From Voacanga thouarsii (Eukaryota; Streptophyta; Magnoliopsida; Gentianales; Apocynaceae), in assembly GCA_026120185.1 (NCBI GenBank), contig JANUWF010003366.1, positions 2,790,001 through 2,854,000 of the forward strand: DNA of 64,000 bases, read 5' to 3'. The translations under genes and the position numbers were made by a program. The notes under the pieces were generated by a model, which saw nothing but the letters and a program-made list of their open reading frames with translations, was not told where the DNA came from and ran no database searches. Positions 1 to 11,145 of this stretch are shown piece by piece. Within the stretch, counting starts at the first letter, position 1. Each line of letters opens with the position of its first letter.

Positions 1-153
1 TATCTTGGCGCTATTGCCCTTCTCCTTTCTCTGCCTCCTAATCATCTTCTTCTCCTCAGGAATTTTGTCTGTAATAATATCTTGACTTTCGAGATTAAAT
101 GCAAGATGCATGTCATGATTACTCATTCCGAATTCATTGTCAAGACCACTCAT
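1..153 (-). CDS. possible 5' end of a host gene, cut by the window edge
   Basis: The minus strand is open from an ATG at 151-153 to the window edge, 51 codons without a stop. The start reads MSGLDNEFGMSNHDMHLAF and is followed by acidic then lysine/arginine-rich residues (EEKKMIRRQRKEKG), like ordinary protein rather than low-complexity AT translation. Local base composition is less AT-rich than the flank. I do not recognise the family. No TATA box or splice site settles the start, so this could be an exon of a longer gene or a chance frame. Confidence 0.35.
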   Translation of the reverse strand, partial: MSGLDNEFGMSNHDMHLAFNLESQDIITDKIPEEKKMIRRQRKEKGNSAKI

Positions 154-895
154 TATTTCTCCTAGAAAAGAAAATAATATCAGTAAAGATAATACCATTC
201 AAAATCCATGTTTGAATATATGATAACCTGGAATCATATTCTAGTTTTGTTCAAAATCTATTAGAGAGTAGCAAGGATCATGCACAAGCATATCCTCATT
301 TAGAGGAATAATATCAAAAGCAGTCTCTTGCATGGGCAGATCAAATTGGTCCAAAGCAGTATGTTCACTGATTTACATAAAAAACAAACCAAAAGAGAGT
401 TTAATTTTATTATCAAACACACTAAAAAAAAATGGAAGCTCTCAAAGGTATCTCACTTGAAATTAGGAGAAAGCGGTTGGCTTGGAAAGGAAAATACATC
501 AAAATCTGTTGCGTTAGAAACCAAGTCAAAATTTGACCATGTCTCAAATGAATTACGAGTCTCTATATCTGCTTTGTGGTTTTTATTTTTTATGTTTACT
601 AATAACTGATAACTGAGATATATATCGATACATATATATATATATATATATATGTATCTGTATGAGAAAGCAGAAAAGGTAAATGACAGGTGGAGAGATG
701 GAGGAGAAGAAAAGACAAGGAGGAAAGGGAAAAGATGGTACCGGGAAGAGTGAGAAAAAAAACAAAAAGGGATATTTATAATAGATTTATCGGCATTTTC
801 TACTTGTCATTACTTTTTTACATTTCTTTTCTTATTCTCTTGTGTAATCATTACTCTCTTGTTATCACTTTCTTATATTTCTTTTTCTTTTCTCT
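154..895. other. intergenic flank
   Basis: AT-rich sequence with no recognisable gene. It holds a short TA microsatellite and a purine-rich stretch near 690-770. It ends where copia homology begins. Confidence 0.5.
632..653. repeat. (TA)n microsatellite
   Basis: About 11 consecutive TA units, uninterrupted. Confidence 0.9.
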
Positions 896-915
896 TATTA
901 TTATTCTCCAAATTA

Positions 916-1450
916 GGGGGAGAACAGAAACAGTACAAGAAAGATCTTGATTGGACAATATTATTAAATTATCTTGATCCGCATACAAGCGCGTATGAAC
1001 TTGAAATTCAAAAGATAATTCCTTTATAAAGCATTGCAAATCAAATGCCAGACGCTTTTGTTGACTCCAGAAGAATAACAAAATCGCATATGCCAACTAT
1101 AAATGCTCCTATACTAATTGAAGTTCTAGCAAAACAAAAGAGCTGCTGAGCCAGAAGCATGGCCGACCTCTTGATTCTAAAGATAAAAATCTTCGAAAAG
1201 AGAGAGGATTAATGATCCAGATGATCATATTAAAGCAAAGAATGATAAAGATTAAGAGAAAACTGATGATAAAGAACCAGACGTTGATGAAAGTAACATT
1301 GAAATTTCTATCAATTATACCACTTCCGGTAGAAGTTGGAATCGGATAGAAATAATTATTGATAATATGTTTGCATATAATATCGCTTGATGTTATATAG
1401 GATAATAATGATCCTGAACCAATATCAGTTGATGAATATCGGCATAGAAA
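916..1450 (+). pseudogene. integrase tail and linker of copia E pol
   Basis: Translated pieces match the end of the integrase polyprotein of element A: a GGEQKQYKKDL-like stretch, then LNYLDPHTSAYELE. The linker to RT follows, with the segment QMPDAFVDSRRITKSH that also occurs in element D. Stops and frame changes interrupt it. The catalytic core is absent, so it is only the C-terminal part. Confidence 0.7.
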
Positions 1451-1574
1451 AGATTGGCTGCAATAGAAAGATGTGTTTCAATCGGAGTTAAATGCAGTAA
1501 CACAACGTGAAGTCTTCGGACCTGCAGTCCAAACACCACAAGGTGTAAAACCTATTGGCTACTAATGGATATTT

Positions 1575-2257
1575 GTGCGAAAGTGCAATGAAAATAATGA
1601 AATCGTACGTTATAAAGCACGGTTAGTAGCCCAAGGTTTTTCACAAAGATTAGGTATTGATTATAATGAAACTTATTTTCCTATTATTGATGCTATTACA
1701 CTCCGATATCTTATCAGTTTAGTAGTACATGAAAAGATAGATATGCGCCTATTAGATGTTGTCACTGCTTACTTGTATGAAAATTTAGAAAATAATGTTT
1801 ATATGAAAATTCCTAAAGGATTTCATATGCCTACAGCATATAAACACTATTCTCGTGAAATTACTCTATCAAATTACAGAAATCATTATATGGCCTGAAG
1901 CTATCTGGGCGCATGTGGTTCAATCATCTTAGTGAATAGTTATTGAAAGCGAGATTTCAAAATGACCAGGTATGTCCATATGTTTTTATTAAAAAATCTG
2001 ATTCTAAATTTGTGATTTTAGCTATATATGTTGATGATATTAATCTTATTGGAACTCCTGAAGAGCTCCAAGAAACAATTGATTATTCGACATCAAGGAT
2101 GGTCGTAAAATTACACTTTGTCTTGGTTTACAAATTGAACATTTGGCAAGTAGAACATTTATTTAACATATACAACAAAATTTCTAAAAAGATTTGGCAT
2201 GGACAAAGCACATCCATTGAATATTCCAATGATCGTCCGGTCATTAAATGTGAATAA
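1575..2257 (+). pseudogene. copia E reverse transcriptase, frameshifted
   Basis: RT domain (RVT_2 type) in two pieces, 1575-1898 and 1943-2257. The first holds the N-terminal RT signature VRYKARLVAQGFSQRLGIDY and the VVTAYLYENLEN motif. The second holds the catalytic YVDDINLIG with both aspartates present near 2030. A frameshift near 1890 splits them, and sequence after the YVDD region is deleted or scrambled relative to element A (from about 2085). It would normally copy element RNA into cDNA inside virus-like particles; it cannot do so here. Confidence 0.85.
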
Positions 2258-2333
2258 AGATCATTTCTGACCTCAAGAAGATGATGAAGAACTCCTTGGT
2301 CCTGAAGTACCATATCTCAGCGCAATTGGTGCA

Positions 2334-2990
2334 TTGATGTATCTTACTAATAATACACGACCTGATATTGCTTTTGCAGTCAATTTATTAACAAGATTTA
2401 GTTCTTCACCAACACGACGACATTTGAATGGAATTAAACAAATCCTTCGATATCTCCAAGGTACAATTGATCTCGAATTATTTTATTCAAATAAAAGCAA
2501 CCCAACATTGATAGGTTATGCATATGCTGGTTATTTATCTGATCTACATAAAAGCACGTTCTCAAACGGGCTATCTATTTACGTGTGAAAATACTGCTAT
2601 ATCATGTCGTTCGACAAAACAATTTATAACAACTACTTCTTCAAATCATGCTGAAATTATAGCCATTCATGAAGTAAGTCGAAAATGTGTATGGTTAAGA
2701 TCTATGATTCATTATATTCGAGAAAGTTGTGGATTATCATCGATCAAAGATATTCCAACTCCTCTTTATGAAGACAATGCAGCTTGCATAACTCAATTAC
2801 GAGGAGGATATATTAAAGGAGATCGGACAAAACATATTTCACCAAAAATTTTCTTTACTCATGAACTCTAGAAGAAAGGTGAAATTGATGTACTACAAAT
2901 TCGGTCATGTGACAACCTCGCAGATTTTTTCACAAAGACTTTACCGACTGGAACATTTGAGAAGTTGAGATATAAAATCGGTATGCGTCG
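2334..2990 (+). pseudogene. copia E RNase H, frameshifted
   Basis: Continues RT into copia RNase H. It contains MYLTNNTRPDIAFAVNLL, the SSSPTRRH segment, and, after a one-base frame change near 2540, the SNHAEIIAIHEVSR and PLYEDNAACI motifs carrying acidic active-site positions. The frame ends at 2871 with a nonsense codon where relatives read on into the C-terminal tail (LADIFTKTLP-like), which is still recognisable to about 2990. Confidence 0.85.
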
Positions 2991-3145
2991 GTTTAAAGAT
3001 TTAAAGGAATTATCTCATCAGGGGGAGTAATAATCAGACATATATAATAGTGTACTCTTTTTCCTTCACTAGATTTTTTTCCCACTGATTTTTTATCTAG
3101 TAAGATTTTAACGAGGCATATTCTTTAGGTAATGGATGGACATCC

Positions 3146-3154
3146 AAGGGGGAG
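3146..3154 (+). promoter_or_regulatory. polypurine tract of element E
   Basis: AAGGGGGAG directly abuts the 3' LTR, the standard position for the plus-strand primer. The same tract abuts the 3' LTR of element A. Confidence 0.85.
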
Positions 3155-3530
3155 TGTTATGAATATCTTAAAATTATTGGAAGCTCCATTAATTAGTGGA
3201 GGCTCCACTAATTATGGATTTATGTGAATTATTAGAGAAGATTTTTATGGATGTCCACCATTTAATGGAGACACCACTAATTAAGATTAGTGGAAGATGA
3301 TGTATGCCATGATGTATTCCACTAATTAGAGCTTTATAAATAGAGCTATTCTCTAAACTTGTAATACACCATTATTTTGTGAAAGAAAGATTAGTGAAAG
3401 AAAGATTAGAGAAAATTGTGAGAGAAAAGAAAAAGAGAAGTTTGAAGAAATTTTTGTGCAAAGAATAGTTAGAGTTTTATTAGTGTGTAGTGTGTAGATT
3501 TTATTGTAACCCTACCCAAATTTTATAACA
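3155..3530 (+). repeat. 3' LTR of copia element E
   Basis: 376 bp, begins TGTTATGAATA and ends TTTTATAACA, so it has TG...CA ends and a terminal inverted TGTTAT/ATAACA. A TATAAATAG box lies near 3337. The U3 part carries several short inverted repeats of the type TTAGTGGA/TCCACTAA. It is homologous to the LTRs of A and D. Confidence 0.9.
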
Positions 3531-3740
3531 GTTACCAAAATCTCACAACTACATTGGTGATTGGACCGGGTACAAAGTCCAATGGCCCATGGCCGTCTTC
3601 TTCCACAATTTTATTCAACAAAGGCCCAACCAACCTAATCACCCAACAGCATTTTTCTCAATTTTACTACTTTGTTTTTGACAATCGAAGAGTAAATTTC
3701 AACAAGGGTAAAAAGACAATTTTTTTTTTTTTGGTGATAT

Positions 3741-3770
3741 GGGTTGGGCGGGGCGGGGGGGGGTGGGGGG
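3741..3770 (+). other. G-rich tract with quadruplex potential
   Basis: Thirty bases with five runs of at least three G separated by 1-2 bases, in otherwise AT-rich DNA. It fits the usual G3+N1-7 quadruplex rule. A T-rich run precedes it. Confidence 0.7.
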
Positions 3771-6026
3771 CTAAAAATAAAATGATGATAATATATTCAG
3801 TTTTTTATTTCTTTATTTTTTTCAAACTTTAGGCAAGCATATTAGTTGGTTTTTAGTTTTTATTTTTACAAAGATCCTACACTAAGAACAAAAATATGAT
3901 AAAATTAATAAATGTCGAACTTAAAAATCATTAATTTAGTTGAAAGAATTATATGAAATGAGTTTTTTTTAACTCGAGACATTTTAATTATAAATAGAAA
4001 TAATTTATTTAAAATGAACTTATTTTGTAACTTTTTAAATAATATTTTTAATTTTTAAATTAAAAATAAATTTAATGTAAATAAAATTTATTTATAAAAA
4101 ATTAACAACTTTATTATTTCACGATCGCTAGTTGAAATTGTAATTTTTTTATAAAATTTAAAAATACAATTATATTTTAAAAATTAAATATAATCTCAAT
4201 TCGACTAAATTTTTAATTATTTATTTTCTTTTTTTTAATTCTAAAATAATTTCTTGTTGACTAAAACGTGAAAGTATGGTTTACACGTTCATTACACAAG
4301 CATTTCACTTGCTTTGTAGGATGAGTGTCTTTTGTAAGACATAATGACAATTTTAAGTACTTAATAATCAAACAAAGTTCCTTACAAGCTGCCTCATTAC
4401 GTGCTTCGTCGGTCCAAAAATGGGTATTGCATGAAACAGAACCCTAAACTCTTTGGTACTTGTTGACGTTGTTCATGTTTTCTTTGTTCCTAACAATCAC
4501 GATTCTCTTTTCTTTTCTTTTCTTTTTTTAATCACGAAATTCATTATCTACGCCAATTTTAAGTACAAATCGATCTACACAGAAAAGACTTTAAAAAATA
4601 AAAATCAAATAGCCTAATAGGAAAAAGAACAAATGTCGTTTTTCATTGGAGATTGTATGAAATATTTTTAGGGCCATTTTGATATAATATTTATCAAACA
4701 TGATTTTTATCAATTATATTTTTAATCAGGATGGAACATAACTTTTACTTTAGGAGGACGATAATTTATAATTTTAATATTAACTTAATAAATATGAAAA
4801 TAAATTTATTCTTTATATATAATTAATATTCGATTTATAACTTCATATTTCAAAATCATAACTCTAAAAACAAAATAAAGCAAATATTTTTAAAAAAAAA
4901 TATATACTTACAGTATATCATTTGATTATCCTAAAATATCTACTCTTTTTGTTTTGGAATAAGAGTGCAATGCTTTCATGTTGCCTTAGGGGATTGTTAG
5001 CGTCACAATGGAATTCTAAATTGTACTATTTCACTCTTTTTACAATTAAAATCATCTATAATCAAATCAGCATTAAAACTTTTAGTAATATATTTCTCAA
5101 TATATGTACTAAAGAACCTGCAAGAAAATTATCTCACATTTTATTCCTCAATCTACTCTTGATAATTTGTTAAGATAAAAAAATAACTATAATTTCTAAA
5201 TTTACAAGAAAGATAAAAAAAAATTTTATAAATAAAAGTTCATTATACATTTTACATTATCTAATTTATGAAAAAAAAAATGAATTCTTAGGCTCTATAT
5301 TAGGACCGGGCCACTAAGTAATAGGATTTTTATTAAAAAAAGCGTTTGTACTCGAACAAATATTGAAAAACAAGGAACGTAAAAAAGGCCAAATACAATT
5401 GTAATGCTATTTTTTTTTATATTTAATATGAAGTCAACTCAAATTTCAAGATGAAGTCTAAAACGTATATAATACAATTTAATTATTCTTTAAAATTAAG
5501 ATATTTTTCAATCTCAACTTTAAATAAGAATTAATTGATAATGTAAATAAAAAATAAAAAAATTATTTACAAAATTATTCATGTAAATAAAAGAATAAGA
5601 CAAAAAAATAATACTAAGAAAGAGAGAAAATAATATATAAATAAAATAAAGAAGAAAAAAGATTGATTAACATACCTACAAGTATTTAATGGTAGTTGGC
5701 GTCCTCTCTAATAAAAAATTAAGAGATAAATTTTAAATTAAAAGAAGTGAATTAATAAAGAAAAAGAAAAAAATAAATGGTATTTGTTAAAAGTATAAAT
5801 AAAAAAAAGTTATTTAAGAGAGTGGTAATCGCTAAAAGTACAGACAATATATATAGTAATTAAATCTTGAATTTTATTTTATTTTTTTATAAAGAAATTT
5901 TTTTGAAAACTTTTATTATTATAATATTTTAGGGGCGAACTCAAATATTAGGAGGAAAAAAATTTATGGTAACATAATATAGGGAACTCAGTACCGTCGA
6001 TGCTTTTGATAATTGTAGTTTTGCAT

Positions 6027-6095
6027 AAAAATCAAATTTTATAGCCAAACGTGATAATTCATACGTTTGGCTACTATTTTACAAAATTTGATTTT
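6027..6095. repeat. short foldback (hairpin) sequence
   Basis: Two arms pair around a loop of about 10 bases: AAAATCAAATTTT then TAGCCAAACGT on the left, ACGTTTGGCTA then AAAATTTGATTTT on the right. Small size and perfect inner arms suggest a MITE core or foldback element; no clear target duplication was seen. Confidence 0.55.
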
Positions 6096-6398
6096 GAGTT
6101 ACAAAATATTAAAAATACTCACCCCTAAGTTTTTTTATTTATATGAACTATTCTTATATATCATTTATTATTTATGCCACTAGGATTGCAAGACTGATCA
6201 ATGACTCAATTAATTGATTTATAAAAGTGACGGCAATTTTGGAATTTAAATGGAAAAACATGTCTAATATTAAAAATTAGCAATTGTAACTTCAGATTGA
6301 AATCAGTGGTTATCAAAAGTTGAACTATAATATTTTTTTAAATCATGAAAATATTACGATTGTAAAAATTAAATATGACTGTAATTGCCAAACAAAAT

Positions 6399-6401
<3 letters not shown>

Positions 6402-6435
<34 letters not shown>
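6402..6435. repeat. (TA)n microsatellite
   Basis: About 17 uninterrupted TA units. Confidence 0.9.
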
Positions 6436-6438
<3 letters not shown>

Positions 6439-7989
6439 GAAGTTAAAAAAATTACTATTGTAACACGTAACAATGTTTGCAATTCCTATTATGACATGTG
6501 TCAGTGTCTTTTATTGACATTTAGTGTATTGAATTTAAATGAATATTTAAAAAAACGTAAAAGGTGATTGATTAATATAAAGGTTATCTGATAAATGAAT
6601 ACTTAATAGACTTTTAAAAAATTGTGAATAAATAAAAGTTAACATTAATAATTTTTTTAAAAATTTATAAAATCATAATTAAAAATTATTTATTTGACAT
6701 GTTTTGTTTTATATCCCTCCATACAATACACGAGTATCAAACTAGTTAAAATATTAAAAACAGAAAGGATTTTAGCTGCAAATTTTCCAGGAAGACTCGA
6801 AGAGGTAAACGAACGCTTTCTCGTTTCTTTGATGGTTTCGACTATTTGTTCTCGCGTTTTATTGACTTTCGCCTCCGCTTTATTTTACCAAAGGGACGCT
6901 TTCACATGTATTTCAAGTGTAAAAGATACCAATATATTTTCTGAATTATGAATTAGGTCAACTACCACCTGTGGCCGGCGGCTAACAACTCCTCACCGGA
7001 TGAATTTCCAATATATCCTTCCCCTTAAGACACTGAAGTCAATAGAAAGCTAAACCTAGAAGAAACTGATCTCAAATAATCAAATTTCGATTGTTATCAA
7101 TAGACCAAAAAATATATATAAAAATGCATATTTACGTAACTTGTAAGATAAGAGGCTTAGGATATTATTTTTGTACTATAAACAATGTATATTATTGGTT
7201 GATTCTGATCCCATCACAGTAAAAGTTAGAAATAAAATCAAGACTCTATCTATGTCATACATAGACATGAAAGAAACAATTAAACATTCAGAACCAAAAC
7301 ATTCAGGCTAAATTACCATTTCATTTAAGGGTAGAACAAAAATATTTAGCTATATATGAAAGAATATATTAGACAATATATTTATAACGATTTATTATTT
7401 ATCATTATTATTAATGATTAAAATTATCTTATCATTAATTATTATTGAAATACTTATTATCTTGCCAATGCCAATACTATCAATTATATCAATTATGAGA
7501 GAGACTGAATAAATACTAAAATATAAAGAAATGTTTTTTAATAAAAAAATTATATAACTAATCTTCTTCAATTTAAATTATATAAATCCAAATAATATAT
7601 AACCAAATTAATCTATATAAATGTAAAAAATAATATATATATATATATTTATATAATATTGATACTGTAAACAAAATTAATTTTATTGAAAATTTTATGT
7701 GTAATATAATCAGTCCATAATGTATCAAAATCAATTAAAATTCTATCATTATCATATCTAAATATAAAACAATTAAGAAAAAATATGTAATTTTAAAAAG
7801 TTTTTAAGGGTTGAACACCACCCATTCTCCTAGTTCGGTTGCTGATTCAATCAGTGATGTTGTAGAAGTAATGAAAAAGGAAAATCCATGGACATGAACA
7901 AGTGTCAAGCAGACTGAATTGGTTCAATTATTTAAGCCAATTGGCAGATAATGACTTTTTTTATTTTTTTGTTAGATAAAGATTTAACC

Positions 7990-8703
7990 TTATATTTCTG
8001 AAGAAATAATAGAAGAGGAAATATCCTTCTCACACATTACAGGACTACTTTGGGGAACTGAAGAGATTCCCCCACGATCATATAAAATTGCCGGGGGAAG
8101 AAGGGATTGGGATAAATATCCAAAATGATTGTAAAGTTTAGCCCATTTAGCAATTTCATAGGCATATACATTCCCAGATCGAGGAATATAAACATATTTC
8201 CAATGATTTCTATCTCTGAGAATAGATTTCACGACATCTGTGGATCCTTTCCCAAGCCATTCCTCTGCTGATTGAACACCTGCAATTACCTTTATTACAT
8301 TAAGGGAGTCCCCTTCAAATATGACTTCAGATATGTCGGCCATATCGGCAATCAAAGTAGCATTAAGCGTAGCAAGAGCTTCAGCAGCAAAAGCATTACC
8401 AGCATATTCTTTCCTAGTCCAAACCCAAAGAAGTTGTCCTGTGTGGCTGCGAAAAACATAGGCAGAGATCACAATCCCATTTTGGAAAGCAGTGTCGAAG
8501 TTGACCTTGACATAGGGGAAGGGAGGAGCCTGCCAAGACCGGGGTAGATAGGAGGTTCGCCTTTTCAAAAGACTGGTAAGACTAGTGTCCCAATAAACCT
8601 TTGCTGTCCTATTAATATGAGTAGAGAGCGTATCCCAAGGTTGAGTGTCTTCCCCGGCATGCAATTGATTTCTGTATTGCCACACTTGGTCCATCAAAAC
8701 CAC
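7990..8703 (-). pseudogene. RNase H domain at the C-terminus of the LINE
   Basis: A 237-codon open stretch with the RVT_3 (plant RNase H-like) order: KVNFDTAF near residue 90, the AEALA segment near 130, FEGDSLNVIKVI near 150, and a C-terminal block IPRSGNVYAYEIAKWA near 195. The first three carry the expected D, E and D. The last block has NVYAYEIA where relatives have N.xAD.LA, so the fourth acidic residue appears replaced. The domain would degrade the RNA strand of the RNA/DNA hybrid. It is the best preserved part of this element but lies downstream of broken frames. Confidence 0.8.
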
Positions 8704-8974
8704 AACATAGTTAAGAAATTCTCACTTAGTCTCACTTGGAAAAGGGAATGAGTTATCCACATTTAGCAATTCTTTTATCTAGTCTTCCAGTTTTCAAGTT
8801 GAAAATTTGTCTATTCTAAATTGCCATGTTGAATACCACCATAGACATTTAATTATGGGACAGAGAAGGAAGATATGTTCCAAACTTCTATTGCAGACTG
8901 ATAAATGCAACAAGATTGAAATATTATGTTCAAAACTCGGGCCAATCTAGTCTTTGTGGGCAGTAACTAGGATC

Positions 8975-9780
8975 CTACCCGCCATAAAAAATGCTTGTGA
9001 CGGTTGTGAAGACGGGAAGACCATAGAGTTTTCCACAGAGAGTGTAGGGGAGAGGAGAAGTAGATGATAAAGAGGTTGTATGGGAGAAGGAGGGGTTAGA
9101 ATTGTGCCTCAGCTGATGAATAATTCTGTAAACAGACTTAACAGAAAATTTCCCTGACTTGGAGAGAGCCCACACCAGTAAGTCGGGTTCTCCAATCCGG
9201 GGAATAAAAATTTTCATAATCTCCCGAGCAATAGATGGTGGAAACAGATTTGAAATGAGATCAAAGTCCCATACATGTTGATCAGAGTGCATGAGATCTC
9301 GAACTAAACTCACCTGATATTGATCTACAGGAAGAACAAAAGGAAGCCGATAAGTATTAAGGCCTGGAATCCAAGGGTCTTCCCAAATATTCATCTGCGA
9401 ATTTTGACCAATTCGATAACATAATCCAGCTTCCAATACCTCTTTACTCTTCCAGATACCTTTCCAAATCCATGAAGACCTGCTAGGACAGCTATCCACA
9501 TCCAATAGTCGTATGCATCTAAGGTATTGGATCATATTAGATTAACCCATGGTCGATAAGATTCCGTGTAGAGTTGCCAAGAAAGTTTTGAGATCAATGC
9601 CAAATTATTTTCCAAAGCTTTTCGAAATCCCAGGCCTCCAGCTTCTTTAGGTGAACAGATGGCATGCCAAGCTTTGAGGTATAAGTGTCTACTTGAACTT
9701 TCTTTAAATCCCCACCAAAAGTCATGCATTAATGCATCCAATTTGTTGCAGATGGATGATGGAAGAAAAAAACATTGCAT
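8975..9780 (-). pseudogene. LINE thumb and zf-RVT region, two frames
   Basis: Two pieces (9532-9780 and 8975-9535) in different frames. The upstream one has the typical DFWWGFKESSSRHLYLKAW and GGLGFRK motifs found after RT in plant LINEs. The downstream one has the SSWIWKGIWKSKEVLEAG and WEDPWIPG motifs that precede the zinc-binding RVT domain. The zinc-binding segment itself (8700-8975) is degraded. Confidence 0.8.
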
Positions 9781-9855
9781 GACATGAATAGGGAATGATT
9801 GAGCAACATGTTTAATTAATACAGATCGACCAGCTTGAGATAGAGTGTTTATTTT

Positions 9856-10665
9856 TCAACCACTGATCTTCTGTCGTAGACATTCCACCATACCTTGAAA
9901 TGCCACAGACTTTGAAGATCTCTTACAGAAAGGTGCCCCTAGATAAGTACTATTATGAGCGCATTCAGACATGTGAAATATTGTTCGAATGGAATATCTA
10001 ATTGATGACCGCACATTCCTGCTAAAATGGATTGAAGATTTATCAAAATTGATAGATAATCTAGACCATATGCAATACATCTTCAATAGATACTATACCA
10101 CCCGAGCCTTTGATTCAATCGTTCTGTAAAATAGTATCAAATCATCCGCATACATAAGATGGGAGATGTAAGGGCAATTTCATCCAATTTTAACACCATG
10201 GAACAATTGGTTGGCCTCAGCAGCTGTGAGTATTCTAGATAGCAGATCAAAATATAGTACAAATAATTAAGGAGATAGTAGATCCCCCTGACGAAGACCC
10301 CTGAAATTTTTAAAAAATCCAAAAGGGGAACCATTGATCAATACTGGAAAAGAGACAAAAGATATGCACTCTAAAATTAGGCTGGTAAATCAATCAGAAA
10401 AGCCATGATATTGTAGAATCCTGATGAGGAGGGACCATTCTACCTTGTCATATGCCTTCTCCATATCAATCTTAAGAGCCATAAGACCCAGGTTACCTCT
10501 CTTGGTGTTTAGATGATGCATTACCTCATGACAAATAATCACATTGTCACTCATACTACAAGATGGAATAAAAGCACCTTGGGAAGGGGAGACAAGACTG
10601 TTCAGCAAAGGTTTAAGACGATTTGTCAAAATTTTTGAGATGACCTTATATACCACATTATGCAA
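9856..10665 (-). pseudogene. LINE reverse transcriptase, catalytic part
   Basis: RVT_1 domain broken into several frames. 10390-10665 contains SPSQGAFIPSCSMSDNVI and MALKIDMEKAYDKVEW, with the first catalytic aspartate (KIDMEKAYD). The RQGD-type motif lies near 10290. An intact YADD box is encoded around 10139-10153. 9856-10086 holds the post-palm segment (STYLGAPF-like). At least three frameshifts separate these motifs. Confidence 0.85.
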
Positions 10666-10674
10666 TGCAATAGG

Positions 10675-11145
10675 TCAGAAATGATCAACTTTGTAAGCAG
10701 AATCCCTTTTCGGAATAAGAGAGATGAAAGGATGGTTTAGAGACTTAATCATTTTTCCATGAGCAAAAAAATACTGAACTGTAGCAACTACCTTTGCATT
10801 AACAATATACCAATAGGTTTTAAAAAAATAGAGGCTCATACCATCAGGTCCAAGACTTTTACCAGCCTTCATATCAAAAACAGTTTGACGGATAAAATTA
10901 GCAGAAGGAATAGCATACAAAGCCTCATTTTGTACAGTAGTAATAGAAGGGGAAATAAGAGCATTTAAATTAGAAGGAAATTGAGGAGCTGTGGAACAGA
11001 TTATGATAGTATTGTTCAAATGCTTGACCAATACCATCCCAAGTGGCAGCTAGTGACTTAGATGTGAACGCCAAGTGGCATTCTCCAGGATTTGTACTCT
11101 TTAATGAGACAATTTCATTTATTGGAGGTTTTTTTTTTTTTTTAA
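10675..11145 (-). pseudogene. LINE region before and into RT
   Basis: The upstream part shows the linker that precedes RT (FEQYYHNLFHSS). The next part shows the RT entry motif KSLGPDGMSLYFFKTYW and FISLIPKRD. Homology stops near 11115, next to a T15 run at 11130-11145, which may mark the truncated 5' junction. Confidence 0.75.

Larger units (their letters stand above)
896..3530 (+). mobile_element. copia element E, 5'-truncated, one LTR
   Basis: Ty1/copia-lineage retrotransposon remnant on the plus strand, same family as elements A (13091-18341) and D (27279-32849). It starts inside pol, at the integrase tail, and runs through reverse transcriptase, RNase H, polypurine tract and 3' LTR. The 5' LTR, PBS, gag, protease and integrase core are missing. 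Because the 5' side is lost, no target-site duplication can be checked. Several frameshifts and stops make it non-functional. The left boundary is approximate, set where similarity to the integrase C-terminus of A begins. Confidence 0.85.
3771..7954. other. AT-rich intergenic region
   Basis: No gene is supportable. Open frames are short and compositionally AT-driven. The stretch around 6770-6960 is less AT-biased and could hold an exon relic, but I recognise nothing. A foldback and a TA microsatellite are listed separately. Confidence 0.5.
7955..11145 (-). mobile_element. L1-type LINE, 5'-truncated
   Basis: Non-LTR retrotransposon read on the minus strand: RT fingers/palm, thumb, zf-RVT-like region, then a plant RNase H. 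The T-rich run at 7955-7970 on the plus strand is the probable poly(A) tail. The apurinic endonuclease and ORF1 are absent. Coding similarity stops near 11115, as expected for a 5'-truncated insertion. I found no convincing target-site duplication. Many frameshifts show it is dead. Confidence 0.85.

Noticed and set aside
896..3530. Full-length copia element with a hidden 5' LTR upstream
   Set aside because: No sequence in 1-895 resembles the 3155-3530 LTR or the shared primer-binding site.
6694..6951. 85-codon plus-strand protein
   Set aside because: No domain, no start context, and surrounding sequence gives no splice structure; left as unannotated intergenic sequence.
8272..8547. Plus-strand 91-codon frame
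   Set aside because: Antisense to the LINE RNase H, whose motifs are clear on the minus strand.
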